Shown here: piece after piece, positions 23,685 to 35,371 of the stretch
Position numbering within the stretch: position 1 is the first letter of the stretch
Layout: every line of letters begins with the position of its first letter
From: Chlorella sorokiniana
Taxonomy: Eukaryota > Chlorophyta > Trebouxiophyceae > Chlorellales > Chlorellaceae
DNA length: 64,000 bases
Direction of reading: 5' to 3'
Assembly: GCA_025917655.1 (NCBI GenBank)
Contig: CP084612.1
Location: 496,001-560,000 of the forward strand
The notes under the pieces: model-generated
What the model saw: the letters and a program-made list of their open reading frames with translations, nothing else
Told to the model about the DNA's origin: nothing
The model's database searches: none
Made by a program: the position numbers and the translations under genes

Positions 23685-26600
23685 GTGAGTCACTCTTGCG
23701 GCTGCTCCGCCATCCGGTTGCTCGCCCTGCAGCGACGGACAGGTTACATGGTGGCAGGAGCATCGTTTGGCACTGTGCTGATGTACCGCAAGGATTTCAA
23801 GCAGCTGCAGTTTGACTTGGCCAGCGCCACGGGTGCGCCGTGCTGCCCGCCCTCGCATGCTGGGTCCCTTCCCGTGCCGCCCGCTGCCGCTGCACTGGAG
23901 GGCACCAGCAGGGCAGGTCGGGCTTGCACATGCCAAGCCTCCCTTCCTCGGGCATGCCGTGCCGTCCTGCAGGGCCCTTGGTGCGCTTGCTGGATGCGGA
24001 GCGGGCGCACCAGGTTGGTATTATGGCGGCGCGGCTGGGCCTCTTCCCCGCGAGACCCGCCCCGACCCCCTTCCCTGCGCACAACAGTCTGGGGCCGCGA
24101 GTTCCCCAACCCGCTGGGTGAGCGCTTGTGCAAGCGTGTGTGTGTGTGTGTGTGTGTGTGCAAGGGGCGTCTCGCTGCAGGCGCTGCACTGCAGCACCTG
24201 CCCTGCCCTGCGCTGCGCCGCTGTGCAGCCCGTGCAAAAGGCGGATTTCGACTGCCTGCCCCCATGTGCACATGTATCCAACATCTGGTTGCTGACGCGC
24301 TGCCCTGCCGCCGTCCGCAGGCGTGGCTGCCGGCTTTGACAAGGATGCAGAGGTGGTGGAGCCGATGCTGGGCCTGGGCTTTGGGTTTGTGGAGGTTGGG
24401 TCGGTGACGCCGCTGCCGCAGCCAGGCAACCCCAAGCCCCGCGCCTTCCGAATCCCGGAACATGGGTGAGGAAGAGGGGTGAGGGGGAAGGGGGCCGGGC
24501 GGGGGAGAGAGGGGGTGCATTTGAAGTTCAGTGAGGGCTGAGGCAGGGCATGGCGTCAGGCCAGCGGAGCGGTGCGTGCCTGCAGGGGACGAGACCGGCT
24601 TTGCTGTGCGGCCATCTTGTTTGCCCTGTTCTCAATGGCTAACTTTCTCCCCACACCTTTTTCATTATCGATCACCCCTGCACTGCTCTTCTTTCCTCCT
24701 GCAGAGCCGTCATCAACCGCTACGGCTTCAACAGCCAGGGCCTGGACGCTGCGGCCGCCCGCCTGGCGGCGCTGCGCGCACGGCAGGCGGCGGCCGCCCC
24801 GGCGCCTTCCCAGCGGGGCTGGTGGGCGTCAACCTTGGCAAGAACAAGACGAGCGAAGACGCGGCGGCTGGTGCGGCGGCAGGGTGCAAGCTTGGCATCG
24901 TCTGCCGCTGGGCCGCGCCAATTGTTGCAAAGGGCCGCGTGCGGCTGGTAGCAGCCGTCTGCTTGACGCAGGCCCGACCGCCCCCTCCAGCGCCTCTGCC
25001 AGGCCCTTCACACACCCCTCACCGCCTGCCTGCGCTGCCCCTCCCCCTCCCGCTCCTCACCTGCCCCGCAGACTACAGCGCCGGCGTGCGCCAGCTGGGC
25101 CAGCATGCGGACTACCTGGTCATTAACATCTCCTCCCCAAACACCCCGGGTGAGCTCGGCTCTTATTTGTTTAGCACAGGCATGCAGAGGGGGCAGCCTG
25201 GTGCAGGGCTGAAGCGTTGATCAGTTGCACACCTGCTGCCGCCTGCAGGCTGCGCCGCTGCAGGGCAAGCGGGAGCTGCAGGCGCTCGTGCGCAGCGTGA
25301 AGCAGGTGCTTTTTTGGGGGGGAGCTGCAGGGCGTCTCTGCGCCCTGCTGCAGGCAGCTGGTTCTCAGCACACGAGCCCCAGCGCCACCGGCTGCAGCGG
25401 CGCTGCCAAGCCACGCCCAGCAGGCCGCGCCCGCCAACGCCTCCCTGCCTGGCCCTGCCTGCTGCCCGCAGACACGAGACGGCATGCAGTGGCCGGCGCA
25501 GGGCCCGCCGCCGCTGCTGGTCAAGATAGCGCCCGACCTCACCGCTGACGACATGCAGGGTGGGTGGCTGGGGGGCTGGGGTGGTTGCAAGATACGGGTG
25601 CGGGGTTGGATTCTTGCTTTTGGCATGGCTTTGTCATGCCAAACTGGAGTGCAGCAAGAATCGTGTTTGCTTGCGGTCCACAGTCGCAACGCGCCGGCTC
25701 TGTGAGGGTTTGGCCTCGTCCTTTCCCCGCCCTGCCCTGCCAACTCCCCTGCCGGCTGGCTGCCCTGCTCTCCGCAGACATCGCTGACGTGGCCCTGGAG
25801 CAGGGGGTGGATGGGCTGATTGTGTCCAACACCACCATCACGCGGCCAGGCCCCATCGGCGAACATCCCACGGGCCAGGAGGTGGGCTGCCGCTGCCGCC
25901 GCCGCACCCAGGCCCCCTGCGACCCCCTCTGCAGCAGAAAGCCCCAAACCCGGGAACCTCTGCTCGAGACCAAATCCCCCCGGCCGCCCCCTCCTTCCAC
26001 TTCCCTCCTCGTGCCTCTCACCCGCCCCCACTTGCTCCCAATCCGCAACCGCCGCGCCCCAGCAAAGATCTGCACGCTTGACTGATGTTGCCGCCCGCGT
26101 CATCGCGTCCCTAAGCAGGCGGGCGGCCTCAGCGGGCGGCCGCTGTTTGAGATGTCCACGCGGGTGCTGGGCGACATGTACGCGCTGACCGGCGGCAGGC
26201 TGCCCATCATCGGCGTGGGGGCGTGGGCAGCGGCGCCGACGCGTACGCAAAGATCCGGGCGGGTGAGGGCCGCTGCCAACGGAGCAGGGGGCAGCCAGGG
26301 CGCTGCTCAGCTCGTGCGCGCCTTGCTGGCCGGCCCCGCTGCCTGCATCGCGCAGGGCTCCGCCGCGTTGCCGCCCAGCTCTTGGCGACGATGGTGCGCG
26401 ACAGGACTGCGGTCCCTGTTGGTTGCCCCTCCTTCACCCCTCCCAGCGCATCCCAGCTGAGACTTTGTCAAGTTTCCTTCTCACAGGCGCCTCGCTGGTG
26501 GAGCTCTACTCAGCGTTCGCATACGAGGGGCCCCGCCTGGTGCCACGTGTGAAGCGCGAGTTGGCGGCGCTGCTGCAGCGGGACGGCTTTGCCAGCGTGG

Positions 26601-26686
26601 CGGACGCCGTGGGCGCCGACCACCGGCAGCAGCAGGGCGGCGGCGCGGGCGCGGCAAAGGCGGCAAAGGCAGCCGTGGCTGTGTGA
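23685..26686 (+). CDS. PYRD: Dihydroorotate dehydrogenase (quinone), class 2, mitochondrial
   Basis: Oxidises dihydroorotate to orotate and passes electrons to ubiquinone in the inner mitochondrial membrane (fourth step of UMP synthesis). The N-terminus has a short targeting segment and a membrane helix in [20 protein letters not shown], diagnostic of class 2. Then come [20 protein letters not shown] (about 23975-24040), [20 protein letters not shown] with [19 protein letters not shown] (about 24320-24450), [13 protein letters not shown] (about 24705-24750), [17 protein letters not shown] (about 24825), [44 protein letters not shown] with the active-site region (about 25805), [20 protein letters not shown] (about 26120) and [15 protein letters not shown] (about 26490). 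Two frame breaks occur, at the C run 24797-24800 and at the G run 26217-26221 inside the FMN-phosphate GVGGVGSG loop; both look like missing bases. Confidence 0.93.
24136..24160. repeat. (GT)n microsatellite in a DHODH intron
   Basis: About 12 uninterrupted GT units, directly after a splice donor. Confidence 0.9.
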
Positions 26687-26703
26687 GGCGCACCGCGGCA
26701 GCA

Positions 26704-26779
26704 TTACAAACCCGCTAGCTGACTTTCATTGCATGTGATTGCACTTGATGACGCATTTGTTGCAAAACCAAATCTTACA
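26704..26779 (-). terminator. Two TGTAA poly(A) signals for the small plastid-type gene
   Basis: The minus strand reads TGTAA at 26779-26775 and again at 26708-26704. These are about 160 and 230 nt past the stop at 26938. The gap is convergent with DHODH. Confidence 0.4.
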
Positions 26780-26937
26780 GTGTGAGAGTACACGCTTCAA
26801 AAATCAGTGCTGTGACCGCACGGCTGCAGGCCTCGCTGCTCGTCGCTCGAACATCCGTCGCCGGTTGGATGCCGCCACCTGGGCAGAGGCTTCGCACATC
26901 CGCCCGGGTGGCTGCCCCGATAGCGTCATCTCACTTG

Positions 26938-27556
26938 TCATACCTGCAGGAGCGCCAGGCAGCGGCGGTTAACCAGGGAACAACAAACAGTGTGGGGTTG
27001 TTGTGCCTTTAACCCAGGCTTGGGTGGGGAGCTGATTGCGCCCTGGGCCCTCACGCACTTGTTGAATTTCTTGGCATCACGCTTCTGCATCTCATTGGCA
27101 GCATCTGTGCCTGCACAAACACAGGGTTCCAAACATCATGCAGTTGGCAAAAGGCGGTGATACCTCAACACGACCAACAGCGCGGCAGGTGACTAATCCC
27201 CTGGGCCGCCTTACCCGATTTGAGGCCTGCGCTCACGGCAAAGCTGAGAGCGGTGACAACGATTGCGCCTGCAACACATTGACAGAAAGGGCACAGGGTT
27301 GACAGCTTGTGCCGAACACCTTCGCACAAGGTGGCGGCTGGCGGCTGGCGGGGATAGCGCCCTTACCGATGACGATGGCGCCCACTGGGGCGTCCACGCT
27401 GCCAGGGGCGGCTTCTGCGACCTGTGCGATCAGCTGGGGCGCCATCATCGCACGAGGAGGGGCAGCCACGCGTGCCCGGCGAGCGCTGCTTGCAGCCTTG
27501 CGGCACTTCGGCACAACAGCCGGACGGAAGCTCGAGAGGGCAGCGGCAGAGATCAT
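26938..27556 (-). CDS. Small plastid-targeted single-helix membrane protein, family not recognised
   Basis: A 101-residue product is supported by clean splicing in frame: exons 27556-27367, 27268-27215, 27110-27055 and a tiny last exon 26943-26938. The N-terminus MISAAALSSFRPAVVPKCRK with SSARRARVAAPPRA is a typical algal plastid transit peptide. The mature part has one hydrophobic segment, GAIVIGAIVVTALSFAVSAG, then a charged tail with TDAANEMQKRDAKKFNK. Size and layout resemble nuclear-encoded low-mass thylakoid subunits, but I cannot match it to a named one. If the last intron is retained, the frame stays open to the same stop and adds about 35 residues, so the C-terminus is the least certain part. 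It shares a 160-bp divergent promoter with CLN3. Confidence 0.68.
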
Positions 27557-27716
27557 CGTGTTTCGATCGGTGTGCAGAAACGGTGAAAGGCGGCTTGAAG
27601 GTGCCGGAGTGAGTAAAGAGGCCGACGAGGTGGAAGGTGGGTGCATGGAAGTTCTGCACCGATGACATTTGGGCTGTTCCCGTCCCCGATCATCTCGGCA
27701 GCATGCCAGGAACGCG
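27557..27716. promoter_or_regulatory. Short shared promoter, plastid-type membrane protein and CLN3
   Basis: Only 160 bp separate the two outward-facing ATGs, so both transcripts must start within or very near it. No TATA-like box stands out. Confidence 0.45.
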
Positions 27717-30676
27717 ATGGAGATAGAGGGCAAGGCCGAAATGACGGGCCGGGCACCAGAGTCGCGCAGAAACCTGGCAGCCTGGTGGCTGCTGGGCCTG
27801 TTGAACAACAGCGGTGAGGGCGATGAGGTGTTTGTAAGAGCCTCCCGCCGGGTCAGGCTCCCCTACTCTTGCGGCACCGCCGCCGCTGCCAGTGCACCTG
27901 CTGCACCGTCATTCCCTCTGCACTCTGCCCCTCCAGCGTACGTGATCATGATTGCGGGGGCCAATGAAATCAGTGCGGCAGCAGTCGGGCTTGTGTACCT
28001 GTGCGCGGTGGCGCCCGCACTGATCTGCAAAGCAAGGTGAGCATGGGTATCCGCCCACTGGCCTGCCCGCGACCCTATGCCCTCAACTGCCAATGCATGC
28101 CTGCAGCGCGCCCTACTGGTTTCACTTGGTGCGCTACACAGCCCGCATGCATGCGGTCGCAGCGTTGATGGCAGCCAGCTACACAACAGGTGGGGGCGGC
28201 GAGGGGGCGGCCCGGCATAAGCCCGTGATGCTGGGCTCGTGCAACGCTACTTTGTCAACCTGCGTGGGCTGCTTGGGCTGTTCCTGGTTCTTTTGAAGAC
28301 ACTTGCTTTGTGGGAACTGGCTTGGACGGCAGGTGTGCCAGCACTGACCATGCCCTCGCACCGATCCCGTCTCACAAAGGGTCTGCCTGCGCCCCCTCCT
28401 CCCCTCTCCCCTGTTCCCCGTTGCCAGTTGCGCTCTCCTCCAGCCGCGGCTGGCAGCTGCTGGGCGTGGTGTTTGCTTCGCTGCAGGGCGGGCTGGGGAG
28501 GCGTCCTGCCTGGCCATGACCAGCTACTACAGGTGCTGGCGGTGCACAGCACCTTCCCGCAGCTGCCGTGCACCAGCCTGTACCGTCCCGGAGGTCTTGC
28601 AGGAGGGCGCTGAAGCCGCCGGCCCCGACCGACTCCCCGCACGCAGCGGCCGCCCGGCCATCACGATGTGGAGCAGCGGCACCGGCTTTGCCGGCGTGTT
28701 TGGATATGCGTGGGTGGCCCTGCTGCACCTCCTGGGTAAGCCCGCAGCCTGCTGGGGAGGCCAGCCTGCCTGCCGACTGGCCTGCCTGCCTGTCTGCCTG
28801 GTGGCCGCGCATGCCGAGACAGCCAGCCACCCTCTGCCGACAACGATTGACTGACGAGCTCAAGCTCTGCCCGCTCGGCGCTGCGTGCTCCTCAGGCGGC
28901 CTGAGCTTCACCGTGACGCTGCTGGCCGCCAACCTGACCACTCTCGGCTGGCTGGGCACCTATCACCTGCTCCTAGATCCGCCGGAAGTGCGGGCGCAGC
29001 AGCTGTGGCGGCACGACAGCGACGGCGGCGCAGCTGCGCCGAACCCACGGCCGCCACGTGCACCCCTCATAGCTGAGGCGGCGGCTGTGGCGGCAGCCGC
29101 CGCAGGGCAGGTGGACGAGGAGGAGGGGCAGCGGCTGCTGGATGCACGCGCCTGGGCCAGCAGCAACGAGCAGCAGCGGCAGCAGGAGCAGCGGCATTCC
29201 GAGGGTGATGGCTCGCCGGGCAAGCCGTCCAGGGCGGCACGCATGACAGTGCAGGAACGCCTATATCGCACAGGTGCGGCGGGGCCGTGCGCCGGTTGTG
29301 TCGTCGCTCGGCCCTGGTGCTTCTGGGATAGCACTCTGCCGGTCAGGAACCCTCAAGCCTGCGCCAGGCAGCCCCCACCCGCCATCTCTTTCTTTCTGAC
29401 TGGCCCACGATAATCCCCACCCCCACCCCCACCCTGCTCCCCCATGCAGCCGTGTTGTGGCCCTACATGGTTCCCCTGCTGCTCGTCTACTTTGCAGAGT
29501 ACGCCATGCAGAGCGGCACCTGGACAGCCATCGGTGCGCGGCTGCCTCCCACCCGCTGCCTGTCGGTGTGCTGCAGCCAGGCCACGTTGCTCATGCCTCT
29601 CGGCCCTGCTGCCCCCTTTCCACCCGCCGGCAGGCTTCCCCGTCACCTCGGCCGACGCGAGGCACCGCTTTTACGTGCTTTCCAACTGGTGCTACCAGGC
29701 GGGGTGTTTGTGTCGCGCTCCTCCGGCATGCTCTACCAGGCAGGGCCCCCACAAAACAACGTGTTATGACAGTTGCCGTATCGCGCTGTTCTGGCAGGGC
29801 TCGCCTTGCTCGTGGCGGCGCCGCCTGCCGGCCTATGCTGGATGTCGGCCCAGCTGCTGGCCAGCATGGGTAGCTGCGTGAGCGGCGCTCTTGTTTGACC
29901 AGACCAGGCCTCAAAGCCTGATGCTGCGCGGCGCGTGTTCCCTCCTGTGCCACTCTGCAGGCCAGCCGCGCGCTGTGGGCCATGCCGGCCATGCAGTGCG
30001 GCTGGCTTGCTTTCTTCCTGTGGGACGCCGTCAGCCACGCTTGGTACAACTCCTGGCTGCTCCTGCCCTGCTTCGTCACGGGTGGGCGGCCTGCGCCGCT
30101 GCTGCTGGTTTTGTGTTTTGCTGTGACGAAGAATCTCTTCGCGTTGCGCGAGGTCCCTTCTCTTTGCTTGCTTCACTCAGCAAGTGGCACGCGTGCAGGC
30201 CTGCTGGGGGGCGGTGTACGTGAATGCCTTCACCCTCATCTCCAAGGAGGTGCCATCGCAGTACAGGTGCGTCCGTGGAGGCCGTACTGGTGCAGCCCCG
30301 AATGCAACAGGCCCACCGCCGCTCCAACAAGCGCCCTGCCCCACCGGCCCCGCGGGCCACTCTTTTGTCCTCCCTGGGTGGTGCACAGTCCCTGCCTTCG
30401 CCTGCAACTTGTCGGCGATTGCTGGTGGAATGCCTGTGCTGCCTGCTGCCGACCCCCCTTACACACACACACACGCATGCACACATTCACACTGGAGAAT
30501 TCAGAAAGGACGGCCCCACCCCTCTCCACCCTCCTTGCAGGGAGTTTTCCTTGGGGGCCGCCTCGCTGGCTGACAGCCTGGGCGTGGCGCTGGCAGACGC
30601 CTGCGGCATCCTCATACAGGGCTGCCTCTTCAGGGCCAACGGCTTGCCCGGGGCAGACTTTTCATGCGGCTCATGA
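27717..30676 (+). CDS. CLN3: CLN3/battenin (Btn1) family lysosomal/vacuolar membrane protein
   Basis: Polytopic protein of the endolysosomal or vacuolar membrane; a role in lysosomal glycerophosphodiester clearance is reported in animals. Blocks in order are NLAAWWLLGLLNNS joined to AYVIMIAGANEISAAAVGLV with YLCAVAPALICKA (about 27770-28035), APYWFHLVRYTARMHAVAAL (about 28110), SSRGWQLLGVVFASLQGGLG (about 28435), WSSGTGFAGVFGYAWVALLH (about 28670), LSFTVTLLAANLTTLGWLGT, a hydrophilic loop (about 29000-29270), VLWPYMVPLLLVYFAEYAMQ (about 29450), FYVLSNWCYQAGVFVSRSSG (about 29670), ALWAMPAMQCGWLAFFLWDA (about 29970), AVYVNAFTLISKEVPSQYR (about 30210) and LGAASLADSLGVALADACGI near the end. WSSGTG, VYFAEY, YQAGVFxSRSS and YVNxF are family signatures. 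Two TGTAA signals follow the stop. Exon joins near 29730-29960 are uncertain. Confidence 0.9.
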
Positions 30677-31237
30677 TTGACCAGCCATTCCGGCCTTGCC
30701 TCTCATTGTAACTCTGTACTTTGTAATTTAATTTTTAAACATTCCTTGGCATGACGCAATGCAAACAAAGCATACGTCAACTGAGCTGCCAGCTGCCTCG
30801 AAGCTGGCGGCCGTACAAGGCATCCATAGCCGACAAAAAGTGGGGATTTGAATCATTCACACACACACACACACATCTGAGCGCTCAAACGAGATGCACA
30901 AAGGCTGGACGGAATGATTTGGGGCAACACCGTTGTCAAAAACAGGCACAGGTGCAGGGCGAATGGGGAATGCGCACAGATGCGGACATGGAAAAGCACC
31001 AGGCGAAAGCGTGACTGCTGGCTCAAAAGGGGTGTGCCAGGGCTGCTGTAGCAGCAGTAGCCACAACTGCCGACCAAGAGGCGGGACGCAGAGGTGCCTC
31101 ACACGGCTGCGGGCCGCCGAACCCGCGGCCTGCCGCACTGACAGACTGCTTCTCCACATCGTTGTAGATCAACACGCTGTGTGCGGCGTGCTCCTAACAT
31201 GCGCCGGCCGCTGCCGCTCAGGCACCTGCGCAGCGCC
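30677..31237. other. Convergent 3' flanks of CLN3 and ornithine aminotransferase
   Basis: 561 bp between converging stops. Apart from the CLN3 poly(A) signals and an (AC)n run at 30858-30875, nothing recognisable is present. Confidence 0.5.
30707..30726 (+). terminator. Two CLN3 poly(A) signals (TGTAA)
   Basis: TGTAA occurs at 30707-30711 and 30722-30726, within 50 nt of the CLN3 stop, in a locally AT-rich tract. Confidence 0.6.
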
Positions 31238-34200
31238 TCACAGCTGGGAGAACACCTTCTTGATGATGCCCGTGGCCTCCTGCAGCTGCGCCTCGTCGAT
31301 CACCAGCGGCGGCGCCAGGCGGATGATGTTCCTGCGGGGGGAAACAGGCGCAGGCCAGCGTGGATGTGGCGGCAGCGCCGGCGACGAGGCGGGGAAGCAC
31401 GCGGGGGGCAGGGGGACGCGAGCTCGCGCCGGGAGGTGCGATCAAAGCTGACTGGGCACAGTGGTCTCCACTGCCGGATCGGGAAGCCCTCGTCCCAGGG
31501 ACTCCAGGTTCCCAAAGGGCACTCAGCCACACGCCCACACACAGACACCCACCCCACGCACGGCTTCCACCTTCACTCACACACACACCCACCCCGGCCT
31601 GCCAGCAGGGGCCCCAGCGCAGCAGCGCCGCGCACCTGTGGGTGGGCTTGGTGAGCAGCCCCTCCCGCATGAGGCGCATGCAGATGTCCCAGGCCTCCAC
31701 CTTCGCCTCAGGGTCCACCACAATTGCGTTGAGCAGGCCGCGGCCCCGCACCTGCAAACACACGCAAGTGCGGTCAGGGGCCGGTCAGCGCGGTCGGCCT
31801 GTGCAAGCAGGGATACTGGAGGGGGAAGCGCGCCGCGCGAGCTCCCACCCTCGTTCGCAACCTCCAGCCCCGCCGCGCTCGCCCCAGGAACTTGCGCGCA
31901 TCCCAACGCCCACCCATCCCGCGCCCCAGGCCCCCACGCACCTGCTGGATGAGCGGCGAGCCGATGTCGCGCAGCGCCTGGCGGAAGATGGGGCCCAGCC
32001 GCTCCGCGTTCTCCGCGCACTTCTCCTCCACCAGCACCTGCAGAGCAGGGGTGAGGGGAGGAAGGGTTTTGCGAAGAAGGGGGAGAAAGCAGGTCTGTGC
32101 CGCAGCCGTTTGGGAGGTCCAGCGACACGCGGGGCTGGCACTTGGGCCTTGCCCAACACCAAGCCCACGCTGCCTGTTTCATGCCGGCAGATTCCACGGA
32201 TCCCGCTGCTCCTCTGCGCACAATGCATTCCTGCCTCCGCCCAGCCAACTTCCCCCTGCCACCTCCCAGCGGCACCTGCAGCGAGGCAATGGCCACGCGA
32301 GCCGCCACCGGGTTGCCGCCATACGTGGAGCCGTGCTGGCCGCGCCCGATCGTCAGCATGACCTGCAGCAGCCGCAGTGGTGGGGTGGCTTTGAAGCACA
32401 GACAGGAGAGCAACGGAACGCTGGCAGCCGCACGTGCTGCTTCGTGGCCAGCTGCCGCCGCACGACGCAGGAAGCCTGAATTCCCCATGGAGATGTGGGG
32501 CCCGGTAGCCTGTGCCCTTTGCGTGCAGACGGCCCTCCCCCCACCCCACCCCCACACACACACATGCGCACCTCATCACTGGCCAGCACCGCGGAGACCG
32601 GCAGCGTTCCGCCCGACAGCGCCTTGCCCAGCACCGTGATGTCGGGCTTGACGCCGTCCCACTCGCTGCACAGCATCTTGCCCGTCCTGCGCGGCGGGAC
32701 GAAGCGGGGGCCAAGTTGGTCACGGTTGGTGTCCGGGCGGGTCGGAACGCACAGTTGAAGGAGCGAGGGCAGTGGGACGCACACGTGTGAAAGGAGGTCG
32801 GGCGGGGGCGGTACGGGGGGCGGCGGGGGAGCATGGCCAGGGGTGTGGCACCGCATGCACACGCACACACGCCCCCACACACGAGCACGCACACACCTGC
32901 AGAGGCCCGTCTGCACCTCGTCCGCGATCAGCAGCGCCTTGTGCTTGCGCAGCAGCTCCTGCGCGTCGCGAAGGTATCCATCCTGGGGCACCACCACGCC
33001 AGCCTCGCCCTGCGCACGGCGAGCCACGCACGCACAATGGCGCGATGAAGGGTTGCGGGAGGGGCAGTACAAACCAGCCACCCACACCAGCAGCAGCGCA
33101 CCGGGTCTGTGTGCCGTCCGCTGTCTCCCCCCCTCCCACCCACCTCCCTGCGGGCTGTCCGCTGTCTTACCCCCGTCCCCACCTCTCTGTGCGCTGTCCG
33201 CTGTCTATCCCCCACCCCCTAATCGTGCTGTCCGCTGTCAATCCCCACACACACACACCATGCTGTCTGCTGTCTACCCGTCACACAAGCTCACCTGGAT
33301 GGGCTCCACCATGAAGGCCACCACGTGGGGTCCTCCTCCAGCTTGGCCTCCAGGGCGCCCAGGTCGTTGTAGGGGATCACCTCAAAGCCCGGCATGAAGG
33401 GGCCAAAGCCCTGCGCGCAAGAGGGGCAGGGGGCGGGGTAAGGGGGTTGGGGATGGAGAGACGGACAGCGAGGGGTGGGGGCAGCGCGATGAGCGCAGGC
33501 CCGGCCTTGCGATCAGCGCATTCCTTGCGAGAGCATGGGTGACGTCGCTGCCTTGTCTCGCCCCTTCTTCCAGAGGCGCAGACAAGAAAAACACGTCAGA
33601 AGCGCCACCAGTCGCTCCCATACCCATTCACGCCCCGCCCACCCCACCTCGTAGCTGTCTGGATCGGTGGAGGAGGAGATGGCGGAGGTGGTGCGCCCCC
33701 AGAAGTTTTCCGCGGCAAACAGCACCTTGGCCTTGTTCTTTGGCACGCCCTTGACGTCATACCTGCACAAAAGGTGCGCAGGGGTGTGCCAGATTGGCAA
33801 GTGCGGACAACCGACTGCGCAGCCAGCCAGATTGCATACGCAGCAAGCTGGTCAAACGAGTGCACCGCAGCGGCAGCTGCAGTGCTGCAGGATAGGTCCG
33901 TCCGCGCTGCGCCCCAGTACCCAACCTTCGCCAGTCCCCACCCACATATACACAACCACAAATGGCTGCCGCTCACCCCCAGCGCCGCGCCAGCTTGATG
34001 GCGGTCTCCCCGCCCTCCACGCCCGTGTTCATGGGCAGCACCTGCACAAGCGGGCGGCTCCGGAACCCAGTCGGCGGTGCAGCCCTGCTCGATGGTGCCA
34101 GCAGCCCCGCCAGGGTTGCTGCTCGCATCGGACGCAGCCCTGAGCACAGGCGCAGGCGACGCGGGGCACGCGCTCCGGAGGCGCCGCCGCCGCCCGGCTG

Positions 34201-35371
34201 CAACCTCACACTGCGTCACCCCCAGCTTTCGCTTCCGTCTGTGACGGCTGTGGCTGCGCCTACGGCCGCCCCTGAGACCGCGAGTTGGGAGGGTGCCATG
34301 GTACTGCCGGCCGTACCGCCCGCTGTGCCCTGCCCACCTTGTCGTAGCCCAGCAGGCGCGTGATGTACTCCTCGTACTCGCCCAGGGCATCGTTGAAGAA
34401 AGCGCGGGAGGTGAGGGTCAGCTTCTTGGCCTGCTCCACCAGCGCCCCAATGATCTGCGGCGGGGCGGCGGCGGCGGGCACGGCAGGGCGTCGGGATGCG
34501 GCAGACCTGTGCGCCCCTGCTGCCGCTTCCAGCCTCCGACTCAGGAGGCGCAATCCTGCTGCCGCCATTGCTCGTGTTTAGCTGCAGGGTCGCAAGGCTG
34601 AGCTGCAGGGAGGGGGCGCACCTTGGGGTGGCAGTGGCCCTGGTTGACTGCAGAGTAGCCGGAGAGGAAGTCGAAGTAGCGGCGGCCATCAACATCCCAC
34701 ATGTGAATCCCCTGCACACAGCAGGCTGGCAGGGTGAGCTGGATGGTGGGGAACCGCAGCGGCAGCGAGCGCTTGAAGCGCAGCAGGGAGGCGCGATGCT
34801 GCAGGGCGCCGCGGTGGCGAGCGCTGGCACTGATGGGGAACGATGGTGGCGGCAGGAAAGCATGCGGCGCTGGGGGCGGGACGGCCTCAGCGTACCTCGC
34901 CGCGGTTGAGCACCACGGGCAGCGGGTGGTAGTTGTGGGCGCCGTACTTCTCCTCCCGATCAATGTACTGCAGGGATGTGGAGGGGGAAGTGGGGGCGGT
35001 AAGAGCTATGCCGGCAGATCCCCAGCAGATCATCGGGGCAAGGTAACATCGCGAAGACGGTGGAAATGCAGAGGAGCTTGAGGCATCATGACAAAGGTGG
35101 GGAGGGGCAGCCGGCGGGGGGCATTGCTGTGTGAGGCTGGCCCCTGGCTGGCAATGGGTGGCCCCTGGCAGCGCTGGCGGCAGCAGGTGCATTGACGGTG
35201 TGGAGGGCCAGTCGGCAGGCGGGCGACGCAGCAGCTCGCCTGCTGCTGCATTGGTGTCTGTGCGGCGTCCAGGCCATGACCGCTGGCCATGGCGCGGGCA
35301 CCCAGCAGGCTCGCGGCATGCCGAGACAGCAAAGCCTTGGTGACCTCCGTGCCCCTTGAGCGCATCGCCAT
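31238..35371 (-). CDS. OAT: Ornithine aminotransferase, mitochondrial
   Basis: PLP enzyme that moves the delta-amino group of ornithine to 2-oxoglutarate, giving glutamate semialdehyde; it links arginine and proline metabolism. The ATG at 35371 gives [20 protein letters not shown] with SLLGARA, a mitochondrial-type presequence. Blocks follow: [20 protein letters not shown] (about 34915-34970), [20 protein letters not shown] with GHCHPK (about 34625-34705), [20 protein letters not shown] (about 33985-34045), [20 protein letters not shown] (about 33665-33730), [34 protein letters not shown] (cofactor Asp), [20 protein letters not shown] with the PLP lysine (about 32580-32650), [40 protein letters not shown], and the end [10 protein letters not shown] frame break lies at the G run 33327-33330, inside [15 protein letters not shown]. 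Introns hold the repeat at 33107-33285. Confidence 0.94.
33107..33285. repeat. Imperfect minisatellite, core TGCTGTCCGCTGTC, in an OAT intron
   Basis: Five diverged copies of the core, each followed by a C-rich segment, recur about every 32-40 bp. An (AC)n run splits the last two. Confidence 0.8.

Noticed and set aside
31577-32894. Open frames of 328 and 369 codons on the minus strand inside OAT
   Set aside because: They run through OAT introns in frames other than the conserved exons and turn to low-complexity sequence.
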